A stretch of 64,000 bases of DNA from Mytilisepta virgata (Eukaryota > Mollusca > Bivalvia > Mytilida > Mytilidae): contig CM051518.1 in assembly GCA_028015205.1 (NCBI GenBank), positions 34,872,001-34,936,000 on the forward strand, in the 5' to 3' direction. Of this stretch, positions 47,137-64,000 are shown in pieces; positions within the stretch are counted from its first letter, which is position 1, and each line of letters starts with the position of its first letter. The position numbers were made by a program, and so were the translations under genes. The notes under the pieces are model-generated. The model was given only the letters and a program-made list of their open reading frames with translations. It had not been told where the DNA came from and searched no databases.

Positions 47137-50100
47137 ATGCGTTTCAGGGTCCAGTCTGATAGTTTATGTGATGCTCGTCAGTGGTACCTAAAAACAGCAG
47201 CAGAAGGTCTCTTTGATCCACCGTTATCACCTGGACAGGAAACTGTACAATTCGAAATTGAAGACATACTACTACAAAGCCGAAAAGATCCAAGTAAGAA
47301 ACAAGTAGAATGTATTTTATTGGATCAGTTCGATGGAATTTTGAGAGAAAGGTCGTCTGACGGTAAAACTTACACAGGAACACCAGACGAGGTTGACGAG
47401 AGTGAAATTGACGAAACAGATATTCTAGAAGAAGACATCGACGAGAGCGATGGAAGTTCACGCGATATGGTAGATTCTGACAAATTAGAACAAACAATAG
47501 AAGGAGAGGGGTCTATACAATTAGAAGAAACAAACCTTCCATTAACGGGCGAAACAGCTCATGAAAGTGAACGAGAAATCGAAACGATAGAAAATGGGGT
47601 CAATCTAAATGATAATGATCTGAATAATAGTAAAAACGAAAAGAGAGACGAAAGAGAAATCAAAGAACCTATGCAAGAACAAAAGTTACCTAGCGAAAAT
47701 GACAGAAATACAAAGGGAATAGAAGATACGAACGATGTAAGTGTGCAAACTGGCGCCAGGGTAGACGAAAGTAAAACAGAAGAAAATATTCCATTAGCCC
47801 ACAATAAAGACATTGAACACGAAACCGCCGAAGATGATATGAATAGCCAAAATAAAATACATGAAACTCATGTTCAAAGTATAGATTCAGGTGCTCTGTC
47901 AAATAATCTAAATACAAATACAGATCAACAAAGTCAAGATAGAACTGAAGCTAACACAGGCGAAGCAATACACGGCAAAATATACCAGGAACTTTACAAA
48001 CCTATGACAGAATCGTCGAACATACCGAACACCATATCACTTCCAGTGGATCAGATGCCCCAAAATGACGAAGAAAACACCAAATCTGATTCTAAAAGTC
48101 AGGAACTAGTTTCTGACTCAGTTCTTGATCGTCATGAAAGAGTCGACAAATATACCTTATCAAAAATAAAAGAAAAGTATATACAGTTTGGAATTTGTAA
48201 AATAAATTCATCCAGTGCAGCTGATATATTTCTAGCAAGATATATGCCTGCAGCTGTAAACAAAACCACTGGAACAGACTCAGAGCACTGCACAAACTGT
48301 ATTCACACAAAAAATTCAATAACCACAGAAAATGTCAAGTTCGATGAAAATTTTATGAGTGATCCAAAAAATATTCATAAGAGTGATTCGTCTGTAAAAG
48401 ACTTTGATCAAGAAAATGTTCAAATGGCAGATTTACCGTTGCAACCAGACGCTGTTGACAAATTTGATATACAATCGAAATCGAAAGATGAAGAGACAGA
48501 ATCTAACAGTTTTGTCAAATCGGTCGATTTAAACACAAATAACAATCCAACAGTAGATATAAAATCTGAAGAAGGAAAACCTGAAAAGCTTTCTAAGAAA
48601 GAATTCACTCAACCAGGGAAAACTGAAAGATCCAACGAACACAGTAATGAACAAAACATGTTAAACAATATGAATGAGTTTTTCAAAAGTAAAACATTGG
48701 AATATTCTTCCAAAATTCAAAATTTGGAAATTCTTATCATAAAATTACAAAATCAGCTATTATTGGAAAAACTTGACAAGCAAAACCACTCAAGCACTAT
48801 AACTCGATTAGAAAATAATATCCTTAAAGTGGAGAACGAATTGCTAAAACTAAATAACAGTCATTACGAATTGAAATTGGAAAACGAGTTTTTAAATCAA
48901 AAGAAGAAAAAGTTTCTAGAACTCGAACATGTCCCCAAATCCTCGCAGACTGCTGAAAGTTCTAAGAACTACGAAGTTATAACGGAACAACAAAACAAAA
49001 TCGTGCAGTTGGCCGAGTTATTGAAGAATCAGTCGAAAGCAATTCATCATATGAAAACAAAATATGAATATTTAGAAGACCAAAATCGAATGTTGTTCCA
49101 AATGGTAATGAATCAAACTGCTTTGATGACCCAGATGATGTCACGTGTTCAAGAACTGTCAGAACAGAACATCCAACAACGTATCGAAGCCCAAAACCTG
49201 AAAGAAAAAATAGCCCAAACTAATCCACCAGACAAAGCTAGCCACGAAGACATCTCAAAAGTATCAATGAAACTGATGGAGAAACTTGATGCAATTGTGT
49301 CCGACAAAAAACTAGATATGATAGGTAGCGGAGGTAAAAAGAATAAGAGTAAAACAGATCAGAAAGATGAAAGTGAGTCTGAGGAAAAACTACGGACTTA
49401 TTTGAGGACGAAAAAACTTGCTGATATTTATTATGATTGGTGCGGAAAAAACAGAATGGTCTGTGTTTATAAATCTATTAGACTTTCAACATGTGTACCT
49501 TTCGTTCCTTTATACTGGTCTTTTTGTGAAGCAAATGTAATCCAAAACACAACACTTCCTAAAATGGAATATGGTCATGACAACAGAAAACTCGATGTGG
49601 ATATAAATGAAACAAAAGATATTTCAAAGAAAGCGAATTTAAAACCAACCATTACACAGATAAAAGATGGAGATCTTGAATCAGACAGTAACAGTGGTGC
49701 ATTTGTTCAAGAAACTGACAACAAAATTATCCATGTTGTAAATTCGGGAAATAAAATAATTCATACTAAATCAGATTCTGGAGATGTTGGACTAAAGCAA
49801 ACAATACAGAAGGAGACAACTATCAAACCACCTGTTAAGGATAATGTAAATGATAAAAGTATCAAAGAGGAAATCCCTTATACTGAACCTCAGAATAAGC
49901 AAAAAGACGTAACCAATTCTGTAGATACCAAGCAACCACAAGAAAATGTCAATGGTTCTGAAGAAAAGGAAAATGAACATTCAAACCAAGAATTATCACC
50001 AAAACATCAAAAAGAGAAAGAACCCAAAAATCAACAATCAGACAAAAAAGAAACAGAACCAGCGGTTGAAACACCCACTAAATATCAATCTAAAGAGACT

Positions 50101-52391
50101 CCAACAGCAGAGAAAACTGACAGTTCAGTTAAAAGAGAACCTAAAATACAAGAATTTATTGATAAACAAGAAAAAGAGGATGTAGACAACAAGTTGTCAA
50201 AAACAGGCGAGGAGAAGAAAACTGAATCAGTTGAACAAAAGAAAGAAATTGGAAATGGAAAAGATATCAATGAACAAAAGACACAAAAAGCAGAAAATGC
50301 TGAGAAAGGGAATGAAAAGACAAAACAACAGACTAAGAAATCTCAATCTGAAAAACAGAGAATAATTAGATATACGAAAAATGGTCAAAAGGAACCAAAA
50401 GGTACAAATAAATGTATTTATTAAACACCAGAGTCTGGTCAAAATCTGAAGCATCATCCGAACATTTTATAAATTTATACTGTAATGCCTTCTTTCAATA
50501 AATAGAAATAACAAAAATATGGCCAAAGACCACAATTAATTCACAGTAAAATAAATTGGAAAATCATTCCAGCTGAAACCTTTAAATCTTTCTCGTATGT
50601 AATTATATTGACTTCCTATCATAATATCAAAACTGAAAAAACTTCATTAGTGAACGTATTGATAAAAATATCTCTGCAGAATTCATGCAAACAGCAGCCA
50701 ACAACCTGATTATTGACACTTTTGCATATGACCACATCAGGATTTTTAGTTATGACAGCTCATTCAATCTTTTTTTTAAAACAAAACCCTAACCATGGAA
50801 ATCTAAAAAAAATATTACAAAATAGACCCTTATAGGCATACATTTTTTATTGTCAGCAATTATACAGTAAAAAGTCACTTAAAACTTCACATTACATAAG
50901 CAGTGGTCTATTTCAGTTTAAATAAAACTAGTAGAAGTAAACTATTACAAAATACCCAAACATATAAATGATTAAAAGATCATATTATATGATTGCACAA
51001 TATATTCATTTTTTTTGCTATCTTTTAGATTGTTATGACCATTATTTATTGGGATATAACAGAAATTCTATATATAGAATTAAACCTTATGGAATGGACA
51101 AACAGATTGAGGTTTATTGTGATATGAAGGGAGGTGGATGGACTTTTATACAAAAAAGATCAGATGGAACCACTAAATTTTTTAGAGACTGGGAAGAATA
51201 TAGGACTGGATTTGGAGGTATTGTGTTTTACAATAAATCTAAATTATGAAATTTTCAACACAACATACAAGTGTAACAGTAAACATAATGAATTCAACTC
51301 AAACTTGTGCTTTTCCAGCACTGGGTGCCAGATTTGTCTCTCTTGTGAACAGCAATAAAGGCATCCATTGTTCCTTTGCTTGGAATTTTGAAATCTATAC
51401 TAAATGCAAATCGTGAATGCTAAAAAACAGTTATCTGTAACCTATATTTTGTATTGAAAGGATTTATTAAACCCAAGCAATGACAACCTTTGACTATACA
51501 TCAAACCATGAAAATAGAATGTTTTGAGAAAAAAATGTATTCATTATAATGGTAATTCTTGTAAGAAAAAGAACATGGCAGCCATATACAGATTATAAAA
51601 ACAACATTGATTTTCTGAGTTTGCCGTGGAATCATTTAAAAAAAAACAATTTTAACAGATTCTTATGTAGTTTTATGAGTTATCTCCCATTCAATGTGTG
51701 ATGTAACAGTTGCATTTATTTGGCTCACATTTCTTCAGTTTTAAAAAAAAATTATATGGATGAATTTAATTACTTGTACCTATGTGCTGCATTCTTATTT
51801 ATACTAGATATTAGATATAGCAGACCATGTACACATGTGTAACATATAACATAAAGAATCATAGACAATATTGCATTAAATATCACTACCATTTCCTTAT
51901 GTTTGTTTTGTGTATTTTAAGGACTATATGGAGAACATTGGATTGGAAATGATAACATTCACTACTTAACCAATCAAGATTATTATAAACTTCGAATAGA
52001 GCTTACAGACTGGAACAAGACAAAAAAGTATGCTGAATATGACCTGTTTAGTATAGATGATGAAAAAGAAGGATACAAATTATCTATCGGTGGTTACAGG
52101 GGTGATGCAGGTGATGGCATGGTTAAACATAATGGTCACAAATTCTCCACAAAAGATGTAGATAATGATAAAGTTGTAAAAGAATTTGGTGGAAGTTGTG
52201 CTAACAGATTTAGTGGTGCTTGGTGGTATTACAAATGTTATATGTCAAATCTAAATGGAATTTACTATAGAAATGGACAAATTCCACCTAAAATGTTTGA
52301 CGGTATTACATGGAAACCCTGGACAGGGTCTAACTACTCATTACGTTCTGTAGAAATGAAAATAAGACCTGTATCAGCAAGAGACAAATAA
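47137..52391 (+). CDS. Fibrinogen C-terminal domain protein with a very long coiled-coil N-terminal exon
   Basis: Three exons are visible: 47137 (or acceptor at 47148)..50401, 51029..51217 and 51922..52391, each junction in phase 1. The product is about 1,307 residues from ATG 47137, but gtttcag|GG just after that ATG suggests the exon really begins at 47148 with upstream exons missing. Residues 1-85 are a Cys-containing segment (CDARQWYLKTAAEGLFDPP). Then follow an acidic stretch, a long Glu/Lys/Asn/Gln-rich region, coiled coils at about 508-598 and 611-694 (LEILIIKLQNQLLLEKLDKQ), a short Cys/Trp-rich patch near 760-790, and another Lys/Glu-rich region. The last 218 residues are a fibrinogen domain with four cysteines, EVYCDMKGGGWTFIQKR, WIGNDNIHYLT, a calcium-site-like DVDND and AWWYYKCYMSNLNG. 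Family members are secreted lectin- or matrix-like proteins. Ligand and tissue are unknown. Confidence 0.85.
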
Positions 52392-53026
52392 TACCTGTCA
52401 TTTATAGTCAACAAAAAATCAAATGTACCGGTACTTAAAATACAAACAAGTCTTTCAACTTTATAATGGCATTATATGGTGCTATAAAGTTAAAATTACT
52501 TATGAAGCAGTTTTTCATATATTTGAAGTATTATTTCATGAATAATAAGTACTTAATATGAAACAAAGTATATTTGTAACATGTACTTAACATATTAAAA
52601 CTATGATATTTAATATATTAATTCAAAATATATTTCAAATAAGTACTTAAAATTGAATTTTGCAACAGATTTTTTAGACAGAACTTTTTGCACATGTGAT
52701 ACTACAATGCATTATTAATGACTAAATTTCAATTGTTGATGGAAATTTATTACAATTACTTCATTATAAAACAGCTAAAACTAATTGTTTAAGTTTTTTG
52801 AAATTGAAATAGTCATCTGAATTTATGATGAAATTGTAGTTTTTATGCAATATATTGAACATGTATATTGTTTTATATGCATCATTGTACATTATGTGTT
52901 CATTCATGTTTACAATCATAATTTTAATGTGAAGGAATATTAACTCATAAATTGTAAATAATTGATTTTTTCTGTATGCAGTAGATTGACCCCAGGAGAT
53001 TGACCTGTTGACCTTTTTGTATGCAC

Positions 53027-53032
53027 AATAAA
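53027..53032 (+). promoter_or_regulatory. Poly(A) signal of the fibrinogen-domain gene
   Basis: AATAAA about 635 bases after the stop codon is the first clear signal downstream. It would give a 3' UTR of about 0.66 kb. Confidence 0.45.
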
Positions 53033-53559
53033 ACAAAATACATTGCTTTTTACTGTAATTGCATGTATATGTTATAAAATGTTACTCATCTATTGGATAC
53101 ACAAAGCAGAGGAAAAGCAAAATTTTTTAAATAACAAAAAATATAATCATATGTTTATTTTCTTTTTAAAAAATTGCATGAGCTATACTAAGTTGCTTAC
53201 GAAAAAAACTGCTTCATTTTGTAAACAGTGATTTCCAAAGAACCATGTTGAAAATATTTCATTAAAAAATTTCAAAGTTCACAGTTAGTTTTATTTTGAA
53301 ATAAATAAAACAAATTCCATGTTTTTTTAAATCGCAAAATCAAGGATCAATATGATTTTATTTATTGTGACTTTTAGAAATACTTAAAAACAATGTCCAA
53401 TATTGTTTAATTTTTGAGTGCACATGTTTAAGATATTATTTTGTATAGATTTTCAAACTGGACAAAAAAAAATTGTCCCAAAAGAAAAAGTTGAAAATAG
53501 TTTCATTCCAACAATCATTTGGAACCTTTATACATATAAATTTTGCAACAATTTGTATT

Positions 53560-53615
53560 GACTCATTGGTAGCTCTTTGGTTGGGTTGTTGTCTCTTTGA
53601 CACATTTCCATTCTC
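53560..53615. repeat. Short dispersed motif
   Basis: The strings agctctttggttgggttgtt and gtctctttgacacatttcca are the reverse complement of the motif at about 60450-60490 (gaatgtgtcaaagagacaac, ccgaccaaagagcag). A weaker copy occurs near 58910 (gggttgttcaatgttgtccc). It appears to be a piece of a dispersed repeat. Confidence 0.6.
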
Positions 53616-53748
53616 TATTCTAACAAGTGCTAATTTTAAGATATTTATAAACATTTTTTTTATTCTGATTCATAGATAGGCATATAATTATTTATGCATC
53701 ATGAAAACTTTATGATTATTGTGACATTTTTTACACAATAAAATATCA

Positions 53749-55015
53749 TTTTTAGCTCACCTGACCTGAAAGGTCAAGTGAGCTTTTCTCATCACTTGGC
53801 GTCCGTCGTCCGTCGTCGTCGTCTGTTAACTTTTACAAAAATCTTCTCCTCTGAAACTACTGGGCCAAATGTAACCAAACTTGGCCATAATCATCATTGT
53901 GGTATCTTGTTTAAAAAATGTGTCCGACCACCCCGCCTGCCAATCAACATGGCCGCCATGGCTAAAAATAGAACATAGGGGATAAATGCCGTTTTTGGCT
54001 TGTATCTCTGAAATTAAAGTATTTAGAGTAAATTTAACAGGGTAAAAATGTTCACCATTCAGCCCTGAAAATTTCAGAAGAATCAGACTACCCGTTGTTG
54101 GGTTGCTGTCCCTGAATTGGTAAATTTTAGTAAATTTTGCAGTTTTTGGTTCTTATCTTGGTGTAAGGGAGGTAATCCAAACACATTTAAAGTAAAATGT
54201 TGTGTATGATTCGATTACATCCATTACACTGCTTGTAAATGTAGATTGTCTTGGGGTGATTTATAGCTGTCAATTTATTTTTAGAAGTTACTATTAATTA
54301 ATATTAAGTTTAGCCATATGTCATTTTCTATTTTAAGACTTTTATGATGTATTTAAATGGGTAATTATGTTTGCAAACTCCATGAGAAATTTGAATAGGG
54401 ATTATGATTATCTTGAGGGAAAGAATTTTTTTTTTTTGGAAAAGGGGAAAGGGGGGTGGAGGGAGGTGAAAAAAATTTAGGGGGGTAAATAAGAAATTGT
54501 GGGGGGACAATTTTTTCTCATTACAGATTTCAGAAATTAAAAAGAAAATTTCTTCAAATATTTTTTTTTTGCAAAAAAAGGGGAGGTACAATAATTTTTC
54601 TTTGGGGGGGGGGGGGGGGTCAATATGCAACAGCATAGTGTATTGCACAAAAGCAAAAAATTTGTTTTGTTTTGGGGGGGGGGAGGGGGGGAGGGGGGTG
54701 TTCAATTCGCAAAAGCATATTGCATTGCACAAAAAGCAAAAAATTGAATATAAATTCAAATCATATGACCAATTCTAAGTTCTTTGACTACAGTTATCCT
54801 GTGTCAGAAACCTATCAATTTAGACCTGTATCAAGCGCGAATATTGTGTCCATTTTTGCCCCAACTGTTCAGGGTTGGACCTCTGCGGTCGTATCCAACT
54901 GCGCTCAGCGAAGCAATTTATTAATGCTTTTCATTATGATTTTAACCTTATTTTACATCATTTCAAAAACCACAGTAGATACAGGTGAGCGACACAGGCT
55001 CTTGAGAGCCTCTAG
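53749..55015 (-). mobile_element. GCTCACCTGG-end element with a second element nested inside
   Basis: Left border tttttagctcacctgacctg, then a tract of gtccgtcgtccgtcgtcgtc; right border acaggtgagcgacacaggct followed by cttgagagcctctag. It is the opposite-strand relative of 17036-18319. Between about 54310 and 54895 it carries sequence of the ATACGACCGCA family, also on the minus strand: G-runs of 7-17 bases, ttgcacaaaaagcaaaaaat, and the terminus tgcggtcgtat at 54885-54895. Confidence 0.8.
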
Positions 55016-56225
55016 TCTTATCTTTTTTCATTAACAAAAATAAATGAAAAATAGAATACAAGGAAAATGAATGAAAATGGTGAGCTGTTAAAAGGGTCAT
55101 AAAATGACTTAAATGTACAAAATACACATTTCGAAAAAATAACAAAATACAAAATCATAAAAATAAACAAACATTTTTGACCAATATGACCTTGATCATG
55201 AGCATGAACTGTCCATTTACAGATTTTTTTTTACGACAGCATATCTATTTTAGACTAGTAAATGTATGTATCATGACAAGTTTTGTTTTACAAGGTATTA
55301 TAGAATAATAAAAAAATTTTTATTTCATAATTTACTTATGTTCAATAAATAAAATAAAACAAAGATGTAATGGTAAACAATTAGAACTGTCAAAAAACAG
55401 TTACAAAAAGAGCAAAAATTATAGTGTGAAAATATTTATTAACAGTGTAATCCATCCAAGCCGTCTTGAAGTCCTAAAGTTTATCCGATTATACTTGTCA
55501 GAAAACAAGGTGAATAGGTGACTTACGTGATTAGTACTTGTGCGTTCAACCGTAAAACCATCAATAATCTAATACAGAGTACAACAGATGACCGACAAAT
55601 TATTGATGTGTCATTGTAATGATTTAAATTAGGCAACATATAACATTTGAATTCACTGTGTGAGTCGGATACCAAATATTCTGTTGTACTGTGTTAAATT
55701 TAAATTGTCGGAAACTGAATACATGTATTCCGTTGTACTGAAGGTCGCCTGTAATGTGGGACGGCTGTATATGGAAATAAATTTATGAAGTAATTAAGCA
55801 CAAGCTTTTATTTTTCCTTTGATCTTTTATCTTTTGTGATATAAAAGTAGATTAGCTCAGTTGATTTAGACAAGAAGATTTTTAAATGAATTTTCACTTA
55901 GGATTTGATGTAAAACTAAGTTCAGCAGACTTCTGAAAGATGACGATCTGAGGACCACTGCTTTCAAGTTTGGTTCCAATTGGACGACTGGTTTCAAGCT
56001 AGAAGATTTTTAAATGAATTTTCCCATACAGTCCTATGTTAAACTAAGTTTGGCTGTGGCAGTCATCTTTGTGGGCAGTCAAGGTTATTTGACATTTTTA
56101 AAAGTTGACCTCACAGGGACCATTTCAGCAAAGTTTGGTTCCATTGGCCATGTAGTTTCATAGATTTTTTCAATTCAACCTCTCTATTTATATATTTTTT
56201 CTATTTATAGTAAAATCAGACATAT
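55016..56225. other. Intergenic, no gene seen
   Basis: At 55930-56170 there is a diverged fragment of the GCTCACCTGG-end family (aaagtttggttccattgg, gctgtggcagtcatctttg). The rest is AT-rich with no supported exon. Confidence 0.45.
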
Positions 56226-56979
56226 TACTGTGGATTCATTAATATTCGTTGTATACCAATTTTCGTGGTTTTCGTTGGTCCCAGTTAACCACGAATTTAA
56301 ATATCCAACGAAAAATAATATTTTTACTTCAGATTATATGCACTGAAGTTTGAAACCACGGAGTTTTGATGTACCTATCCGAGACAACATTGAACAATTG
56401 ATTTTTACAGCATGTACTTGGATACTGACATATATGATGAGTCAGCAATATCCATAGAGGATATTGTGTTTCGTGTAATTTTGTCCTTGGTAACAAATAA
56501 ACGCTCAAACAATTTTCTTTAAAAATATCTTGACTGTGTAAATTGTCGCGGAATTCACTTCTGTTTATTTTATTCAAACATTCAAGAAAAATATTAATCC
56601 TAAGTAGGCCTAAACAATACAGACTTTCATAAATTACAGTAAAAACATCTTGTAAAAAGTGATTGCAATTATGTCAATACATATTTCACACCTGATTAAC
56701 CTAACAAGTAAATAATTATGAATTTTGTTAATCTTGTTAAATTTATGACAAATCTGAAGAATCTATTTGTTAGACTATTGTTTTATAAGTGCTTAAAATC
56801 AGTACTTTAATGTATAATATCAAAGTCTGATCGGCACGTTTTGTCTCAGTATTTTCATGATGCCATGAATTTCAGTATTTCAACATTTTATATTTTTTCT
56901 AAGCCAACAATCCACGAAGTTACATATCCCACGAAATGCCTTTTTTTCTCTATCCACAAAAATAAATGAATCCACAGTA
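56226..56979. mobile_element. MITE-like element with TACTGTGGATTCATT ends
   Basis: Left end tactgtggattcatt (56226-56240); right end aatgaatccacagta (56965-56979), a perfect 15-bp inverted repeat. Subterminal parts are also mirrored (cgtggttttcgttgg, ccacgaagttacatatccca). No coding frame is visible. A related end occurs at about 44890. Confidence 0.82.
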
Positions 56980-57214
56980 GTTTTAAGTCAAGGACACTGA
57001 AAATAAAGGGAGCCTCTCAAGGACCATTTCATAAAAATTTGGTTCCAATTAGCCAAGTGGTTTCACAATAGACAGTTAGGTGTAGAAACACTAACACTCA
57101 AAATGTACCAAATTCAAGTATATTCATACAACTTTTTCATCTTTTTCTATCAAGGAGTAAATCTTACAAGAATGTGGAATAACATTTTTATAACCATTGC
57201 ATAAATCAGATGAG

Positions 57215-57300
57215 TTTTTAAACTACATGTATTTTATTCAGTTAAAATACAAATATTTACTATGAAACAAAAATACCTTTTTGGAATGTTTAAATCTTTG
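57215..57300 (-). other. Probable 3' UTR of ALKBH6
   Basis: A minus-strand AATAAA lies at 57238-57233, 63 bases after the stop codon, giving a short 3' UTR. Confidence 0.5.
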
Positions 57301-63258
<5,958 letters not shown>

Positions 63259-63299
63259 TCCTCATAGCTTTCGTCTGCTAAAATACACTTGGTTTGAGT

Positions 63300-63390
63300 G
63301 GCGACTTGCCATTGGTTAATTTTTCAAAATGAACCAATAAGAATATTTGTCTTATTGGCGCACTATCTGAGCAACTTCCGGAAAGAAATA
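63300..63390 (-). promoter_or_regulatory. ALKBH6 promoter elements: two CCAAT boxes and an ETS-like site
   Basis: ccattgg at 63309-63315 and aaccaat at 63332-63338 are CCAAT boxes in opposite orientation. acttccgg at 63374-63381 is an ETS-type site. All lie 50-125 bases upstream of the ATG at 63258, a usual placement for a TATA-less housekeeping promoter. Confidence 0.55.
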
Positions 63391-63711
63391 AAAATTAAGT
63401 TTTTACAAGTCCATCTATTAACTGACCATGTATTCAACATAAGGATATCTTCTGGTTCCTAACGAATAAAAACAATGTACGGAAAGAACCTCTACAAATT
63501 AATTCAACTAATCAGTTCTATTTTAAAAAATAATAACTCTTATTGAATACTTTCATTTGGCAACCAAAGACCCACAAAGGGCATCACAAAATAATTTAAT
63601 ATAACAATAACTATAAATTAAATAAATGAAACACATTAATGAATATAACATACAAACAGAGGATTATATCAAATTGATATGTAATGTTTATTGTATTTGT
63701 AACACTAACAG

Positions 63712-63996
63712 TAACAGATAGCTGAGTGGTTAAGGTGCTGAACTTTGAACCATAAGGTTGACACTGCTGTGGGTTTGAACATCTACTGTGTCAAGGATTC
63801 CAGGCACCTACCTTAGCTCGGGGGTTTCACCGATTTTCCATCCTGGAATATCGGGCTTCCCTCCCCCACAAGCCTGGCAACCACCCGAGAACCTCATATC
63901 TACCAAACGGTCGTTAATCTCGTAAAACTCTACAGAGCTTATGTTGATTTTTAACTTGTACACATATGTGTACACACCGACGTTAAAAAAAACTTA
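63712..63996 (+). mobile_element. tRNA-derived SINE, third family
   Basis: A-box-like tagctgagtggttaaggtgc and B-box-like gtgggtttgaacatctactg are separated by about 35 bases. A body with cctaccttagctcgggggtt and cctggcaaccacccgagaac follows, then cgacgttaaaaaaaactt. It shares no body sequence with the other two SINE types. A tRNA gene was considered, but the acceptor stem does not pair and the 200-base tail argues for a SINE. Confidence 0.75.
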
Positions 63997-64000
63997 CCTT

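Noticed and set aside
54328..54759. 143-codon minus-strand frame with Pro-rich runs
   Set aside because: The prolines derive from homopolymer G-runs of a repeat element.
63715..63795. Functional tRNA gene
   Set aside because: It has A- and B-box-like words but no pairing acceptor stem, and it is fused to a long SINE body.

Overview
The window is animal nuclear DNA, AT-rich and intron-rich. It is most likely from a marine bivalve, probably a mussel (Mytilidae). The basis is a Gly/Tyr-rich secreted protein of shell-matrix or byssus type, metazoan orthologues in many small exons, fibrinogen-related immune-type exons, and dense bivalve-style repeats (tRNA-derived SINEs, tandem-array elements with terminal inverted repeats). 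The species is an inference; no search was run.

Layout: (1) 1.2-5.4 kb, minus strand: a secreted Gly/Tyr-rich protein with a TATA box, an untranslated first exon, two coding exons and a probable 3' UTR exon. (2) 8.2-19.9 kb, minus: NAA30, catalytic subunit of the NatC N-terminal acetyltransferase, complete in four coding exons (276 aa). (3) 20-22.2 kb, plus: COA6, a cytochrome c oxidase assembly factor (97 aa from the family-like start), divergent from NAA30 across about 1.4 kb. (4) 22.2-35.5 kb and 35.6-38.3 kb: mostly repeats. (5) 35.5-44.2 kb, minus: BRMS1L (Sds3/BRMS1 family), seven coding exons giving 226 residues; the C-terminal exon or exons were not found. (6) 47.1-52.4 kb, plus: a large protein of about 1,300 residues. 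One huge exon encodes an acidic, Lys/Glu-rich coiled-coil region, and two exons in matching phase encode a fibrinogen C-terminal domain. (7) 53-57 kb: repeats. (8) 57.3-63.3 kb, minus: ALKBH6, a 2-oxoglutarate/Fe(II) dioxygenase, complete in six exons (225 aa), with CCAAT and ETS-like sites upstream.

The genes do not form a pathway. NAA30, COA6, BRMS1L and ALKBH6 are housekeeping genes; the Gly/Tyr-rich protein and the fibrinogen-domain protein are lineage-type secreted or adhesive products. The repeats are the most structured part. Several unrelated families share one design: short terminal inverted repeats, an internal array of about 160-180 bp units, and a GACGACG- or CCGCCCG-rich tract near one end. 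There are also precisely dated nestings: a SINE with a 14-bp target duplication inside a TTACGA-rich inverted-repeat element, and a SINE plus a TTAA-flanked MITE inside a 33-bp minisatellite.
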